This document shows positions 34,599 to 43,766 of a stretch of 64,000 nt of DNA, piece after piece. Positions within the stretch are counted from its first letter, which is position 1; every line of letters begins with the position of its first letter. The DNA is from Dehalococcoidia bacterium (GTDB lineage Bacteria; Chloroflexota; Dehalococcoidia; Lucifugimonadales; Lucifugimonadaceae), in contig JAAZYI010000014.1 in NCBI GenBank assembly GCA_014239735.1, positions 1 to 64,000 on the forward strand, read 5' to 3'. The notes under the pieces are model-generated. The model was not told the origin of the DNA, searched no databases, and saw only the letters and a program-made list of their open reading frames with translations. The position numbers and the translations under genes are program-made.

Positions 34599-35404
34599 TG
34601 GCAAAAAATATATTATTAGTATTATTTATTTCATTATTATTATTTTCATGTTCAAATCATGAAAATGTGCAGATTTTTATAGCTACAAAGGATCTTCAAA
34701 TAGGCACTAATAGATTTTCAGTCGCCTTTGCAGATACTAACGGATTAATAAATCAAGAATCCATAGAAGTTTCTTTTAGCGGCGAAGGAGGATACCCAAA
34801 ATTTAAAAAAGAATTAAAATTCGTCAGCTTTCCTGACTATTACGATACCGACCTAAATAATGGCTTATATACTGAGATAATTGATTTTGAAAAAGGCGGA
34901 AAGTGGAGAATTAGTTTAGATGATGGATATGTAAGTTTTTTCGTGAAAGCGATTTCTAATTCATTAAGTGTAGGTGACAGGGCTCCTAAATCAAATAATT
35001 TAACAATCAATGAAACATCTATTGAAAACCTTTCAACTGGCACACCATTAAATAATTCATTTTATGAAAATAAAATCAATCAACTTTTAAATACCAATGA
35101 ATTATTTGTTGTTGCTTTCATGAGCCCAGCTTTTTGTATAGACCCCACTTGTGGCCCACAAATAGATACTCTTTATGAATTAAGTAATAAATATGAGTTA
35201 TTGCCTATAATTCATATCGAGACATATCTAAATCCTGTCGAATTAAAAAATGATTTTGACAAGAAAAAGATTAATCCGATCATTGAAGAATGGGGAGTTG
35301 ATGAAGGGCAATGGTTATATGTAGTGGCAAAAAACGGAATGATTATTGCTAAATTTCAAGGATACGCCTCTTTAGAGCAAATAGAAGAATATATAATTAG
35401 GTAG
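34598..35404 (+). CDS. Lipoprotein with a thioredoxin-like C-terminal domain
   Basis: The 268-residue protein has a lipoprotein signal (VLFISLLLFSCSN). A beta-rich N-terminal domain (FSVAFADTNGLINQESIEVS) is followed by a thioredoxin-like half: LFVVAFMSPAFCIDPTCGPQ, LPIIHIETY, and EWGVDEGQWLYVVAKNGMII. The two Cys are spaced CIDPTC, not the classical CxxC, so redox activity is uncertain; SCO-like metal handling is another possibility. The start codon overlaps the upstream stop (TAATG). It probably works with the preceding thioredoxin-like lipoprotein. Confidence 0.65.
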   Translation: MAKNILLVLFISLLLFSCSNHENVQIFIATKDLQIGTNRFSVAFADTNGLINQESIEVSFSGEGGYPKFKKELKFVSFPDYYDTDLNNGLYTEIIDFEKGGKWRISLDDGYVSFFVKAISNSLSVGDRAPKSNNLTINETSIENLSTGTPLNNSFYENKINQLLNTNELFVVAFMSPAFCIDPTCGPQIDTLYELSNKYELLPIIHIETYLNPVELKNDFDKKKINPIIEEWGVDEGQWLYVVAKNGMIIAKFQGYASLEQIEEYIIR

Positions 35405-36167
35405 ACTTTTTTTTAAGAATTAAAGAGATATTCTGCCCATTGCTTTCTTGGCCATAGAAGATGTATTTCTTATAAATTTTAGTTACTAGATTGTTATAAG
35501 AAGACAAATTAGAAGTAAAAAATTTATTGTGCATTAATCTTCTTAAAATTTTGGATAGGGTAGATTTTTTGTTTAAGTAAAATAATTCTTCAATATCAAA
35601 ATAATTACTTACATGCTCTTTTAGCAATGCTAGGTCATAATGTCTGAAATGTTTTTTAGGAATTGGTTGCCTTACTACACTTGGCACAGTTATTAAAAAA
35701 ACTCCATCATCGCTAATAATTTTACTTAAACCTTTTAATATCTATGGCAACTCTTTTTCATCAATATGTTCAAGAACTTCAGTCGCAATAATGAAATCAA
35801 ATTCAATATTTGGCAGTTCATATAAATTATTGAAAAATATTTTATTATCTTCTTTTTCATTGCAAAAAAGTTTTGCAAAAGTTAAGGCTTTATTGGATAT
35901 ATCTACTCCATAAATTTCTGAATCATAGTTATTAATAATTTCTTTTGTTAGCCTTCCATCTCCACATCCAAAATCTAGAATTTTTTTTGGAGATTTTGCA
36001 TTAATTTTTTTTAATATGAATTCTATTAGAGTTAAGTAATCGAATGAATGGAACCATGATATTCCAAAATTCCAGGTTCCATTATTTAATTGAGGAAGAT
36101 GATGATATGGAAAATTATAATCTTCATCCTGATAAAATTGAGGTACTTTTTTTGATTCTTGGTTCAT
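35397..36167 (-). pseudogene. Class I SAM-dependent methyltransferase interrupted by an in-frame TAG
   Basis: From 36167 the frame encodes a SAM-binding core (KKILDFGCGDGRLTKEII, IYGVDISNKAL, FDFIIATEVLEHIDEKELP), then meets TAG at 35742-35744. It continues in the same frame with ILKGLSKIISDDGVFLITVP and RHYDLALLKEHVSNYF to 35397. The total of 256 codons matches a complete methyltransferase (CAG or CAA to TAG would explain the stop). It is either a recent pseudogene or carries a sequencing error. It lies on the same strand as, and just downstream of, the phosphorus cluster, so a role in methylating a surface head group is possible but unproven. Confidence 0.85.
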
Positions 36168-36233
36168 AATACCCTGATTATACTGTAGTAATATTTTCTA
36201 CAACAGTTATAATAAATGTTTGTTATTTTACTA

Positions 36234-36309
36234 GGGCGATTAGCTCAGCTGGTAGAGCATCTCGTTTACACCGAGAGGGTCGGGGGTTCGAGCCCCTCAT
36301 CGCCCACCA
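36234..36309 (+). tRNA. tRNA-Val (anticodon TAC)
   Basis: A 76-base cloverleaf with acceptor GGGCGAT/ATCGCCC, D stem GCTC/GAGC, anticodon stem TCTCG/CGAGA with loop TTTACAC, T stem GGGGG/CCCCT with loop TTCGAGC (including one G-U pair), and encoded CCA. A TATAAT at 36208-36213 could be its -10 box. It marks one edge of the AT-rich phosphorus cluster. Confidence 0.95.
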
Positions 36310-36331
36310 ATTTTTATGACCTAAATTTAGC

Positions 36332-37831
36332 TTATTTGATTAATATAAATTCTTCGATATTTCTATCATTCCAAAATTGTAAATTCTCTTTGTCACTAAT
36401 ATTTATATCTAGACATTCTCTTATTAGAGTAGAAATTATATTTATGTTGGTTTCAATATTATGGGTTTCATCAATACAATTATTTGGACTATAAATAAAA
36501 TTTATTGTTGAAAATAATTCTTCATAAATTTCATCAGACATTGGTTCATTATTATTCATTGAGTATTCACCAGAAACATTATAAACGCCGTGATCAGACT
36601 GTATGATTATGATTGAGTTTTTTGAATTCAAAATAATTTTTTCTACAGTTTTTATAATAGTGTTATTTACATACTTTAATTGGTTAATAAAATTTTTTGT
36701 TTCCTTTTCATTCCATGGGTCACTTAAATTTTCAGCAAATGTGTTATAAGGATTTGCATTAAGATTTTTTGTTCCATCTTCATTGAAAATAAATGGAGGA
36801 TGTGGCGGCCTGCTATAAAAGTAAGTCCAAGTTTTATCTTCTTTATCTGATATTTTAATTAGATTAGAAACATTTTCTTGAAAATATTTTTGATTTTTAT
36901 TTATCCAAAAATTATGAATTGGTATAGATGAATCATCAATAATCCTCAACATACTTGTCCTGACAAATACTCTTGAAAAATCTCCAAAAAATGATGAATA
37001 AAAATTTTTCACATCATTTGTTGAGATTTCATATATTTTATACCCAAGCTTTCTTGCCACATCAGCTTCAACAGATTTATTAAATGATTTTTGAGTTTCA
37101 TTCATATATATTTTTTCATCAGCACTAGCGTTATAGAAATGTTTCATATTAATAGTTGATGGCAAAGAATATCTTGTTCTTATGTAATTTGCTTTTAAAT
37201 TTTCTTTCCTAAATCCAAGAGAGTTTAGTTGGCTTAAAAAATATTTATTATCAAAATCAAATCTTGTTTCTAGAATATCTTCTGTTGGATACATGTCTAA
37301 TACAATATGGTAAATATCTGGCAGATCTAAGTTCACACTATTTTCTATGTTCAAATTCTTACTAATAGGATTTGTTGGTTTCAATTTAAAAATTAATACT
37401 TGAGATGAATTAATAAGAATCAATACAGATAATGATATAGATAAAATGAATAGAAATTTTTTATAATCATAATTTTTTCTATAAGTTCTTAAAATGAGTA
37501 ATAAGGAAAGAATAGATATTATTGGCACTAAGTATCTATGTCTTGAAATTTCTTTTACTATGGCAATTTCATTAAACAAATCATAAAAATATCCATATGA
37601 GAAGAATGCAAATAATAAGATAGTTGAAAGAAAAGATGCTTTATTTAACTCCCTAAAAATTAAGAAAAAGATAGAAAAAACTAAGCATGAGAATATAGAT
37701 ACTGAAAAAAATAACGAAAAAATTTCAATAGCCTTTATTCCTTCTCCAAGATTTGAAGTATAGAGAAATAATATGAAAAATAGACCTAATATTATAGGAT
37801 TAACAAGATGTAAAAAACGTAAAATTTTCAT
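36332..37831 (-). CDS. Membrane-anchored alkaline-phosphatase/sulfatase-superfamily protein
   Basis: The 499 residues begin with about five membrane helices (INPIILGLFFILFLYTS, FSCLVFSIFFLIF and others), followed by an extracytoplasmic catalytic-like domain. This has the superfamily metal positions in PDIYHIVLDMYPTEDIL, SRPPHPPFIF and IIIIQSDHGVYN. The plan resembles LPS or teichoic-acid transferases such as phosphoethanolamine or glycerophosphate transferases. The nucleophile is not obvious (T or S near MYPTEDIL or RYSLPSTINM). It is the last gene of the cluster, 14 bases after the nucleotidyltransferase. I infer transfer or trimming of a phospho-group on the surface polymer. Confidence 0.7.
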   Translation of the reverse strand: MKILRFLHLVNPIILGLFFILFLYTSNLGEGIKAIEIFSLFFSVSIFSCLVFSIFFLIFRELNKASFLSTILLFAFFSYGYFYDLFNEIAIVKEISRHRYLVPIISILSLLLILRTYRKNYDYKKFLFILSISLSVLILINSSQVLIFKLKPTNPISKNLNIENSVNLDLPDIYHIVLDMYPTEDILETRFDFDNKYFLSQLNSLGFRKENLKANYIRTRYSLPSTINMKHFYNASADEKIYMNETQKSFNKSVEADVARKLGYKIYEISTNDVKNFYSSFFGDFSRVFVRTSMLRIIDDSSIPIHNFWINKNQKYFQENVSNLIKISDKEDKTWTYFYSRPPHPPFIFNEDGTKNLNANPYNTFAENLSDPWNEKETKNFINQLKYVNNTIIKTVEKIILNSKNSIIIIQSDHGVYNVSGEYSMNNNEPMSDEIYEELFSTINFIYSPNNCIDETHNIETNINIISTLIRECLDINISDKENLQFWNDRNIEEFILIK

Positions 37832-37845
37832 TTAATTATCTTAAC

Positions 37846-38613
37846 TTATTGACTATAAAAAGTATTTAATTCTCCGCTTTTTTCAAGAGAGTTATAATTA
37901 ATTAAGTCACTCTCAGTATCTATTTCAAGCCATCCACCATTGACTAATGATGCTTTAACTTCAATTTTCTTTTCAATTAAGATTTGGATGAAATCCGTCA
38001 TATAAAGATTTTGGTAGCTTATTGAGCTATTACCTTTCAATTTTTGATATATTTCATGAATTTTATTTAATGAATCTTTTCTAAATTTTATAAGGCCTGT
38101 ATATTGCCCATTTATATCATCATAATTTGTAGTTTTATTACCTAACTCCAAAATATTTAGATCTTTATCAAATTTCATTGTTTCTGCATCAGATAATGGA
38201 TCTTCGAATCTTTTTAACCATAAATTTTTCCAGTTTAAATCGACCATAATTGATACTTCTGCATCAGCGTTTATTAACTTTTCTAAATTTTTCTTTTCAT
38301 AAATTATGTCTCCATATGAAACTATCAAATCTTCAGAATTAGAAATAAATAAATCTTTAGCAGTAAACATTGAGAAAACCATATTTGTTGATTCAAAATC
38401 CTTGTTATGGAATTTTTTTAAACCATAATTATTCAATAATTCTGATTTGAAGCCAGAAACAATGTTTATATCATTAATATTGTTATTTTTAAGAACTTCA
38501 ATTTGTCTTTCAAGTAACGATTTTCCAAAAAGATTTACCAAACATTTAGGTTTATTTTTAGATGCTTTGCCTAACCTTTTTCCTTGGCCTGCAGCCAAAA
38601 TTAATGCTTTCAT
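37846..38613 (-). CDS. Nucleotidyltransferase, CTP:phosphoglutamine cytidylyltransferase-like (Cj1416 type)
   Basis: The 255 residues form a sugar-nucleotidyltransferase fold, with the NTP loop AAGQGKRLGKASKNKPKCL, LLERQIEVLKN, and metal Asp in SYGDIIYEKK. A C-terminal GGWLEIDTESDLINY is shared with PntC-like phosphonate cytidylyltransferases. It overlaps the amidotransferase gene by four bases. In C. jejuni a similar triad (Cj1418, Cj1417, Cj1416) phosphorylates glutamine on the amide, activates it with CTP and releases CDP-phosphoramidate. Context makes that role the best guess; a choline- or HEP-phosphate cytidylyltransferase is the alternative. Confidence 0.75.
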   Translation of the reverse strand: MKALILAAGQGKRLGKASKNKPKCLVNLFGKSLLERQIEVLKNNNINDINIVSGFKSELLNNYGLKKFHNKDFESTNMVFSMFTAKDLFISNSEDLIVSYGDIIYEKKNLEKLINADAEVSIMVDLNWKNLWLKRFEDPLSDAETMKFDKDLNILELGNKTTNYDDINGQYTGLIKFRKDSLNKIHEIYQKLKGNSSISYQNLYMTDFIQILIEKKIEVKASLVNGGWLEIDTESDLINYNSLEKSGELNTFYSQ

Positions 38614-39239
38614 ATTTTAAAAAAACTTTTTATTAATTCTAAATCTAGTGTATTAAATGGAGCTTCTCTTTCAGGATGCCACATTATCCCCATTAAATTA
38701 TTTTTCTTATCAGAAAATGCTTCTACATTGCCTTCTAGGTCTGTTGCAAGTATTTCGAAATTATTTGGTAAATCTTTCTCATCAATTCCATATTCATGGA
38801 AACTATTAACTTTGTTTGGAAAAGAGAATTTCGAAGAATTTTTTATTTCATGCGGGATGGCAACGTGGTCATTAACTTTTTTGATTTTTCCACCAAAAAA
38901 ATTATTTAAAAATTGCATCCCCCGACAAACACCTAAAATTGGAATCTTTTTTGTTATGCAGTAATTAATTAATGTTTTTTCAAACGCATCTCTTCTTTTT
39001 TGGCCATTGTTATAATCCTTATTTTTTTCATCTAAGAATTCTCCGCCACTGAGAATAACTCCGTCTAAATTAAAGCTATCAATAGCCTTATCATTAATTA
39101 TCTTTGAGTTATTTGGCAATAGAATTTGAATCATGCCAATCTCTGAAAAAAGTTCTGACCAATTTTGATCAAGTTGATCTCTATATTCTCCATATTCTTT
39201 TATAAAATGTACTCTTTGTGTGATTCCAATTTTTATCAT
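38610..39239 (-). CDS. Class I glutamine-amidotransferase-fold hydrolase, Cj1417-like
   Basis: The 209-residue protein has the peptidase C26 triad: Cys near residue 104 in GVCRGMQFLNNFFGG and His-x-Glu near 187 in WHPEREAPF. The N-terminus IGITQRVHFIKEYGEYRDQL followed by DQNWSELF closely fits the Cj1417 group, which hydrolyses gamma-glutamyl-CDP-amidate to glutamate and cytidine diphosphoramidate. Neighbours on both sides are the matching kinase and cytidylyltransferase, with one- and four-base overlaps. A generic gamma-glutamyl-GABA hydrolase is the alternative, but the gene context argues against it. Confidence 0.8.
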   Translation of the reverse strand: MIKIGITQRVHFIKEYGEYRDQLDQNWSELFSEIGMIQILLPNNSKIINDKAIDSFNLDGVILSGGEFLDEKNKDYNNGQKRRDAFEKTLINYCITKKIPILGVCRGMQFLNNFFGGKIKKVNDHVAIPHEIKNSSKFSFPNKVNSFHEYGIDEKDLPNNFEILATDLEGNVEAFSDKKNNLMGIMWHPEREAPFNTLDLELIKSFFKI

Positions 39240-42200
39240 TATACTTTTCTTATTATTCTATTTGTACAGTTAAGTTCTATAATTTTATATGATTTTAATT
39301 TTTCGAATAAGGCTTCTCCTACACCAATAGCAGAAGGAATTCCAATTTCTGCACACCTTATAGCCATATGCGAATTTGCACCACCATATTTAGTTATGAT
39401 CCCTCCAATATCATGACTGAAAAGCCAATCAAAACCTGGGTCTGCATTCTCAATAAGAATAATTTTATTAATTATATATTTTGGTGAAGTTAAATTATCT
39501 GTGATCTCAGAAATTATTTTTTTATTTGTTAGGAAATTTGGTTGTGCATCATTATATTCAAAGAAATAAAAATCATTTTGATGGTCAATTAGATCTGGAA
39601 GATTAGTTAATTTAGTGTAGGTAAATTTATTTTTATTTTCGCTAATTATCTTTTTTAATGATTCTAAATCCTTATCTTTTTCATATTTTAGTATGTCTTT
39701 GTATTCAATGAATTTAATATCATTAAGAGAAATATTTTGAGATGCACACCAATTTTCAAGAATATCTATAACTTGACTTATATTTTTCGTAAACTCAAAT
39801 TTTACTCTCTCCCTCTCTTGTATGGACCTTCTTAAGTAGTCTTCAAAAGTATCAAAATCAATTCCATTATCTAGTTCTTTTATGGCTTTTTTAATCTCTT
39901 TTTCTTCATTATTTGAGAATCTAAATAATTTATATTTCTTCTGCTTTTTTAATGATGATGATAAATATTTTTGAGGATTTTTCCAGTATGGTTCTGTTGT
40001 TATTTCGTAAGTCCCTGGTCTTAGATGGCCATATTTTTTGATAATGGATGCCATACTAATTTTATTTAAATTTAATTTAATTAAATCTTCTTCGAATTCT
40101 GCAGTAACAGTCTTTATTGATTGAAAAAATTCATTAAATCTTTTATCTGAAATTATTCCTAGCTTTACAAAACTTTTCAAGAATATTGTCGATATAAAAC
40201 CATTCCTGGCAGCATGAGCAAATGGCAATGAGCCATATTCCTTACAATCATCAATTAATTTTATAATTTTTACCAAGTCAGAATCATTTGATTTTTGAAC
40301 TTCTTCTCGTAAATTCTCAAGATGATTAATTTTTGATATATATTCATTAAATTTTACTATTCCGTTAGATGTAATTTTTTTTAACTCTATTTCCAAAATA
40401 CTTATTTCTTTTTCTGTTATCCCATATTTTAATAATCTTTTTTTAGCTTCATATTTGAAATTTGGAATCCAAGATGTGAACGCAATTTCAAATTCAATCT
40501 TGTCAAATAGTTCTTTATTTTCAGAGAGCATTTTTAAATAAGCACAAACTAATTTTTTTGATATTTCTTCAGTAATTTTTTTTGGTATAAAAGAGTTGAA
40601 ACTAAGGCTGCAATCTACGTAAGGTTGCCCAGAAAAAGAAGTTAGAAGAGGATGATTATTAAGTGATTTATATCCAAATTCTTCACGCTGTTTTGCCCAA
40701 ATTTTATCAGTTACTACTTCCCTATAAAGACTGAATGCTAATGGATATGGTTTTGTTCCTATTATTTCAGCTGGATTCCAGTCAGGCATATTTGAATATA
40801 TTAAATTATGATTGAAATTTTTTATTGATAGATCATTTTTGTCTTTATAATTATTAACGTTATTCAATACATTATTTTTAAAAATATCGAAGTTATATTC
40901 ATTGTCGGAATGATCAACAACTATAGGCCTAACCTGAAATATATGTATAATTTTTTCTTTATCGATTGCGAACTCTATATCTAATTTGTCATAAATTAAT
41001 AATGATTCAATTTCTTGAATTGCCTCTAATAAAGGATTAATTTCTTTTAATATTCCCTCTTCTTTTTTAAAATTTAATTTACTTACAACAATATTCCTGT
41101 CTTTCTTAGATGCCCCGGATGTTATTGAATCTGTCTTTCCGCTATCATCAAAATTTATCTTGTAATAAGGCGCTCCAGTATCTAAGTCACAAGTAAAAAC
41201 AACACCAGAAATTTCAACATTTTCAACAAATTCTTGAATTAGCACCTGATCTTTTTGGTTTGATAAATTTTGAGTTTCGTAAGAATCGATAACCTCTTGA
41301 ACTTTACTGGCAATTAAATCTTTTTTTGTGGTGTCTATATTTATAAATGATTTAAATAAGCCAGCTGAAGATTTTTGCCATGAATCTTCTTCTGCTGAGC
41401 TACTTCTAATTACAATTTTTTTATTTGGAAAGTTTTCCTGGATATTATCAATTATTAAACCTTTGCTTTCCTTCCACTCTCTAACGTCAAAAAAATAATT
41501 TTTTCCTATCTTGCATTTAGTAACCATAGGATAAAGTCGATTTAATGATTCTGCTTTTGTGCCTAAAATGAACTTAACTAAATCATTTGGTGAGTTTAAT
41601 TCTGACCAATTACCCTTAACATCAAAAAAATCTAAAGAATAATTTTGATTCTCTAAATATTTGATCAGGTCAATTAATGATTTGCCTTCAATAGAATCTT
41701 TAAGATCAACTATTTTTTTAAATACATTTTTTTTGAGTTTAATCAGGCCCGCAAATTCAACTTCTTGAGATCTATCTTCATTTTTTATATTTATTTTTTC
41801 TGCAATATTTATGTCATGTTCCGATCTATTTTCATATCTGTTTTTCCATAAACTATCTATAGTTATAGAGACTTCTGCATTTGAAGTTGATAATTCCTCT
41901 AAAAATTTTTTCCTAAATAATGTATCCGAATAAGTTATAATCACATCTTTTTCTTCGTAGGGTAATTTGAATAATGAATCTAATATTCCGCCGTCTTTCC
42001 ATTCTTTATTATGAATAATATTTAAAGAAGAAAATTTTTTTTCAACTTGCTCAATTTCGTATCCCCCAACAAAGTAGACTTTATTTAAATTTTTAATTTC
42101 TTTAAAACAATCTAATTGCCATCCAAGCACATTGTTTCTTGAATTTATTTGTTTTAGAGCTGAAGGTATATTACCTGATGATGGGGGGCCAGCTCCTAAA

Positions 42201-42241
42201 ATAACCACGTCTATCTTATTTGAATTTGAGTTTTGGGACAT
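39239..42241 (-). CDS. Nucleotidyltransferase-like domain fused to a PEP-synthase-like glutamine kinase (Cj1418 type)
   Basis: This 1000-residue protein has three parts. Residues 1-230 resemble a nucleotidyltransferase (VVILGAGPPSSGNIPSAL, TYSDTLFRKK, WSELNSPNDLVKFI), with a degenerate NTP loop. Residues about 240-480 are the ATP-binding domain of PEP synthase-type enzymes (VIRSSSAEEDSWQKSSAGLF, LIQEFVENVEISGVVF, IHIFQVRPIVV). The C-terminus is the swivelling phosphohistidine domain with ITKYGGANSHMAIRCAEIGI and the His near 957. There is no PEP/pyruvate barrel, so it is not a PEP synthase. The length after the N-terminal domain fits the C. jejuni L-glutamine kinase Cj1418. The extra N-terminal domain is unusual. 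Confidence 0.8.
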   Translation of the reverse strand: MSQNSNSNKIDVVILGAGPPSSGNIPSALKQINSRNNVLGWQLDCFKEIKNLNKVYFVGGYEIEQVEKKFSSLNIIHNKEWKDGGILDSLFKLPYEEKDVIITYSDTLFRKKFLEELSTSNAEVSITIDSLWKNRYENRSEHDINIAEKINIKNEDRSQEVEFAGLIKLKKNVFKKIVDLKDSIEGKSLIDLIKYLENQNYSLDFFDVKGNWSELNSPNDLVKFILGTKAESLNRLYPMVTKCKIGKNYFFDVREWKESKGLIIDNIQENFPNKKIVIRSSSAEEDSWQKSSAGLFKSFINIDTTKKDLIASKVQEVIDSYETQNLSNQKDQVLIQEFVENVEISGVVFTCDLDTGAPYYKINFDDSGKTDSITSGASKKDRNIVVSKLNFKKEEGILKEINPLLEAIQEIESLLIYDKLDIEFAIDKEKIIHIFQVRPIVVDHSDNEYNFDIFKNNVLNNVNNYKDKNDLSIKNFNHNLIYSNMPDWNPAEIIGTKPYPLAFSLYREVVTDKIWAKQREEFGYKSLNNHPLLTSFSGQPYVDCSLSFNSFIPKKITEEISKKLVCAYLKMLSENKELFDKIEFEIAFTSWIPNFKYEAKKRLLKYGITEKEISILEIELKKITSNGIVKFNEYISKINHLENLREEVQKSNDSDLVKIIKLIDDCKEYGSLPFAHAARNGFISTIFLKSFVKLGIISDKRFNEFFQSIKTVTAEFEEDLIKLNLNKISMASIIKKYGHLRPGTYEITTEPYWKNPQKYLSSSLKKQKKYKLFRFSNNEEKEIKKAIKELDNGIDFDTFEDYLRRSIQERERVKFEFTKNISQVIDILENWCASQNISLNDIKFIEYKDILKYEKDKDLESLKKIISENKNKFTYTKLTNLPDLIDHQNDFYFFEYNDAQPNFLTNKKIISEITDNLTSPKYIINKIILIENADPGFDWLFSHDIGGIITKYGGANSHMAIRCAEIGIPSAIGVGEALFEKLKSYKIIELNCTNRIIRKV

Positions 42242-42242
42242 T

Positions 42243-43361
42243 TTAATTAATTAATTCTTCAATTTGATCACATATTACGTTAACTGATCTGCCAAGATTG
42301 TAGAAATTTTTGGAAATAAATTTTTCAGATTCATTAACTTTTTTTGATGCCAAGATAATTTTCTCTTGAAGACTGCTTTTATCTAATTTTTTTATTTCAT
42401 TAATATTTAATATCTCTCCTATTTCTTCACGCATGGTTATTTCCAGAGGTTTTTCAGAAAGCTTAGTGTAATTTTTATTATTTATTTTAGGAGGAGTGTC
42501 TACGAATAAGATAGGCTTATTATTGATAACATAATATTCGAAAGCAATCCCTGACCAGTCTGTAATTAAAAGTTTAGAATTATTAATAGATTCGATTGAA
42601 TCTGGATTTAAATCTAATTTGAAATTATTTTTTTCTTTAAAATTATTAATAGCATTGTTTAATTTTTTTTTGTCATTTTTAAAACTCATATTATGAGGCC
42701 TAAATGTAACCTTATAATTCAAACTAATTAGTTTAGAAATTAATTCATTTAAGCATGTATTTACAATCGAATTTTTGCCCCACGAAGAAGCAATAAGAAT
42801 TTCATCATTTTTAACCATTTTTTTATTAGTTAGTAATTCATCGAAATTTGAATAACCCGACTCAAATAGCCTTTTCTTTTTTAACGAATACTTTTCTTCT
42901 CTTTCTAAAGTTTCTTTAATTTGATATGGGCCTACACAAAATATTCCATCAAAATTATCAAATGCATTTTCTTCATAAATCATATGCGTGCTCATTGGAG
43001 AGTGATGAACATAAAAATACTTTGAATTCCTCTCTCTTTTCAGCTGCATTGATTGCAAACTTGGAGTGCTCATAACCATTATGTCTACTGAAAGCTTTCT
43101 AAATAGGTATGTCCTTGCAGATTTATCCCCTATGTATATTTTTTTCATATTTTTATTGTTTTCTATATAGAAATTATCATTTTGAGATGAAGTCAAAAAA
43201 GTTACTTTTATGTTTCTATTATCAACAAGTTCTTTAATTAATGGAGATAAGTGTTTAGTAATCCATGGACCCTCAGAATAAAATACCAGCCTTTTCCAAT
43301 CATTTGAAAGAGTAATTGTATGATTTACGTTTTTCCAGGTTTCAAAAAAATCATTTAGCAT
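42243..43361 (-). CDS. CDP-glycerol glycerophosphotransferase-like enzyme
   Basis: The 372-residue protein matches the TagB/TagF family C-terminal pattern: YVHHSPMSTHMIYEENAFDN, FCVGPYQIKETLEREE, ILIASSWGKNSIVN, VTFRPHNMS, and SKLLITDWSGIAFEYYVINN. Family members transfer glycerol or ribitol phosphate from CDP-linked donors to polymers at the inner membrane face. Between a CMP-phosphonate route and a CDP-phosphoramidate route, the donor here may be a phosphonate or an unusual CDP-linked head group. It ends one base before the fused kinase gene. Confidence 0.85.
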   Translation of the reverse strand: MLNDFFETWKNVNHTITLSNDWKRLVFYSEGPWITKHLSPLIKELVDNRNIKVTFLTSSQNDNFYIENNKNMKKIYIGDKSARTYLFRKLSVDIMVMSTPSLQSMQLKRERNSKYFYVHHSPMSTHMIYEENAFDNFDGIFCVGPYQIKETLEREEKYSLKKKRLFESGYSNFDELLTNKKMVKNDEILIASSWGKNSIVNTCLNELISKLISLNYKVTFRPHNMSFKNDKKKLNNAINNFKEKNNFKLDLNPDSIESINNSKLLITDWSGIAFEYYVINNKPILFVDTPPKINNKNYTKLSEKPLEITMREEIGEILNINEIKKLDKSSLQEKIILASKKVNESEKFISKNFYNLGRSVNVICDQIEELIN

Positions 43362-43413
43362 ATTTAGAAATAATATTTATTGAGTTGTATTACTCTGCAA
43401 ATAAATATCATAG

Positions 43414-43701
43414 TTAATCGTTATCATTTAATTTTTTAGAGGTTTCTTTTGATTTATTAAATATTTTTGAAATAAAATCCATTAGCTTTCCATAATATGC
43501 GATGATCCAGATAAACCCAGCTACGACACCTCCAATTATCATCTGAATTACAAATGAGATGTAACCGAAATCGAGATACTCTTCATTCTTGATTGATTTC
43601 TCCTCAATAACTTCATTTAATGTTAAAGCGTAAATTTCATTAGTATTGAAAAAAATCATCAATGATAGAGAGAAAAATGTCAGAAATATTTTTGTGTTCA
43701 T
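43414..43701 (-). CDS. Small secreted or membrane protein, unknown function
   Basis: From the ATG at 43701 there are 95 residues: a signal peptide (IFLTFFSLSLMIFFNTNEIYA), an acidic stretch (NEVIEEKSIKNEEYLDFG), one membrane helix (FVIQMIIGGVVAGFIWIIAY) and a Lys-rich tail. A TTG at 43740 would extend it by 13 residues. Position inside the phosphorus cluster, with 52 and 65 bases to its neighbours, suggests a role in export or assembly of the polymer. The family is not recognised. Confidence 0.6.
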   Translation of the reverse strand: MNTKIFLTFFSLSLMIFFNTNEIYALTLNEVIEEKSIKNEEYLDFGYISFVIQMIIGGVVAGFIWIIAYYGKLMDFISKIFNKSKETSKKLNDND

Positions 43702-43766
43702 ATCAAGGTTAGTATATATATTATTGAAAAATTGTTCCAACTGAAAAAACTAAATTTCTGACCCTT

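Noticed and set aside
35742-35744. TAG readthrough or pyrrolysine in the methyltransferase
   Set aside because: TAG ends other genes here, for example pstS-neighbourhood lipoproteins and coxA, and nothing suggests pyrrolysine genes; a point mutation or error is simpler.
39239-42241. PEP synthase or pyruvate phosphate dikinase
   Set aside because: The C-terminal PEP/pyruvate-binding barrel is absent; only the ATP-binding and phosphohistidine domains are present, as in Cj1418-type kinases.
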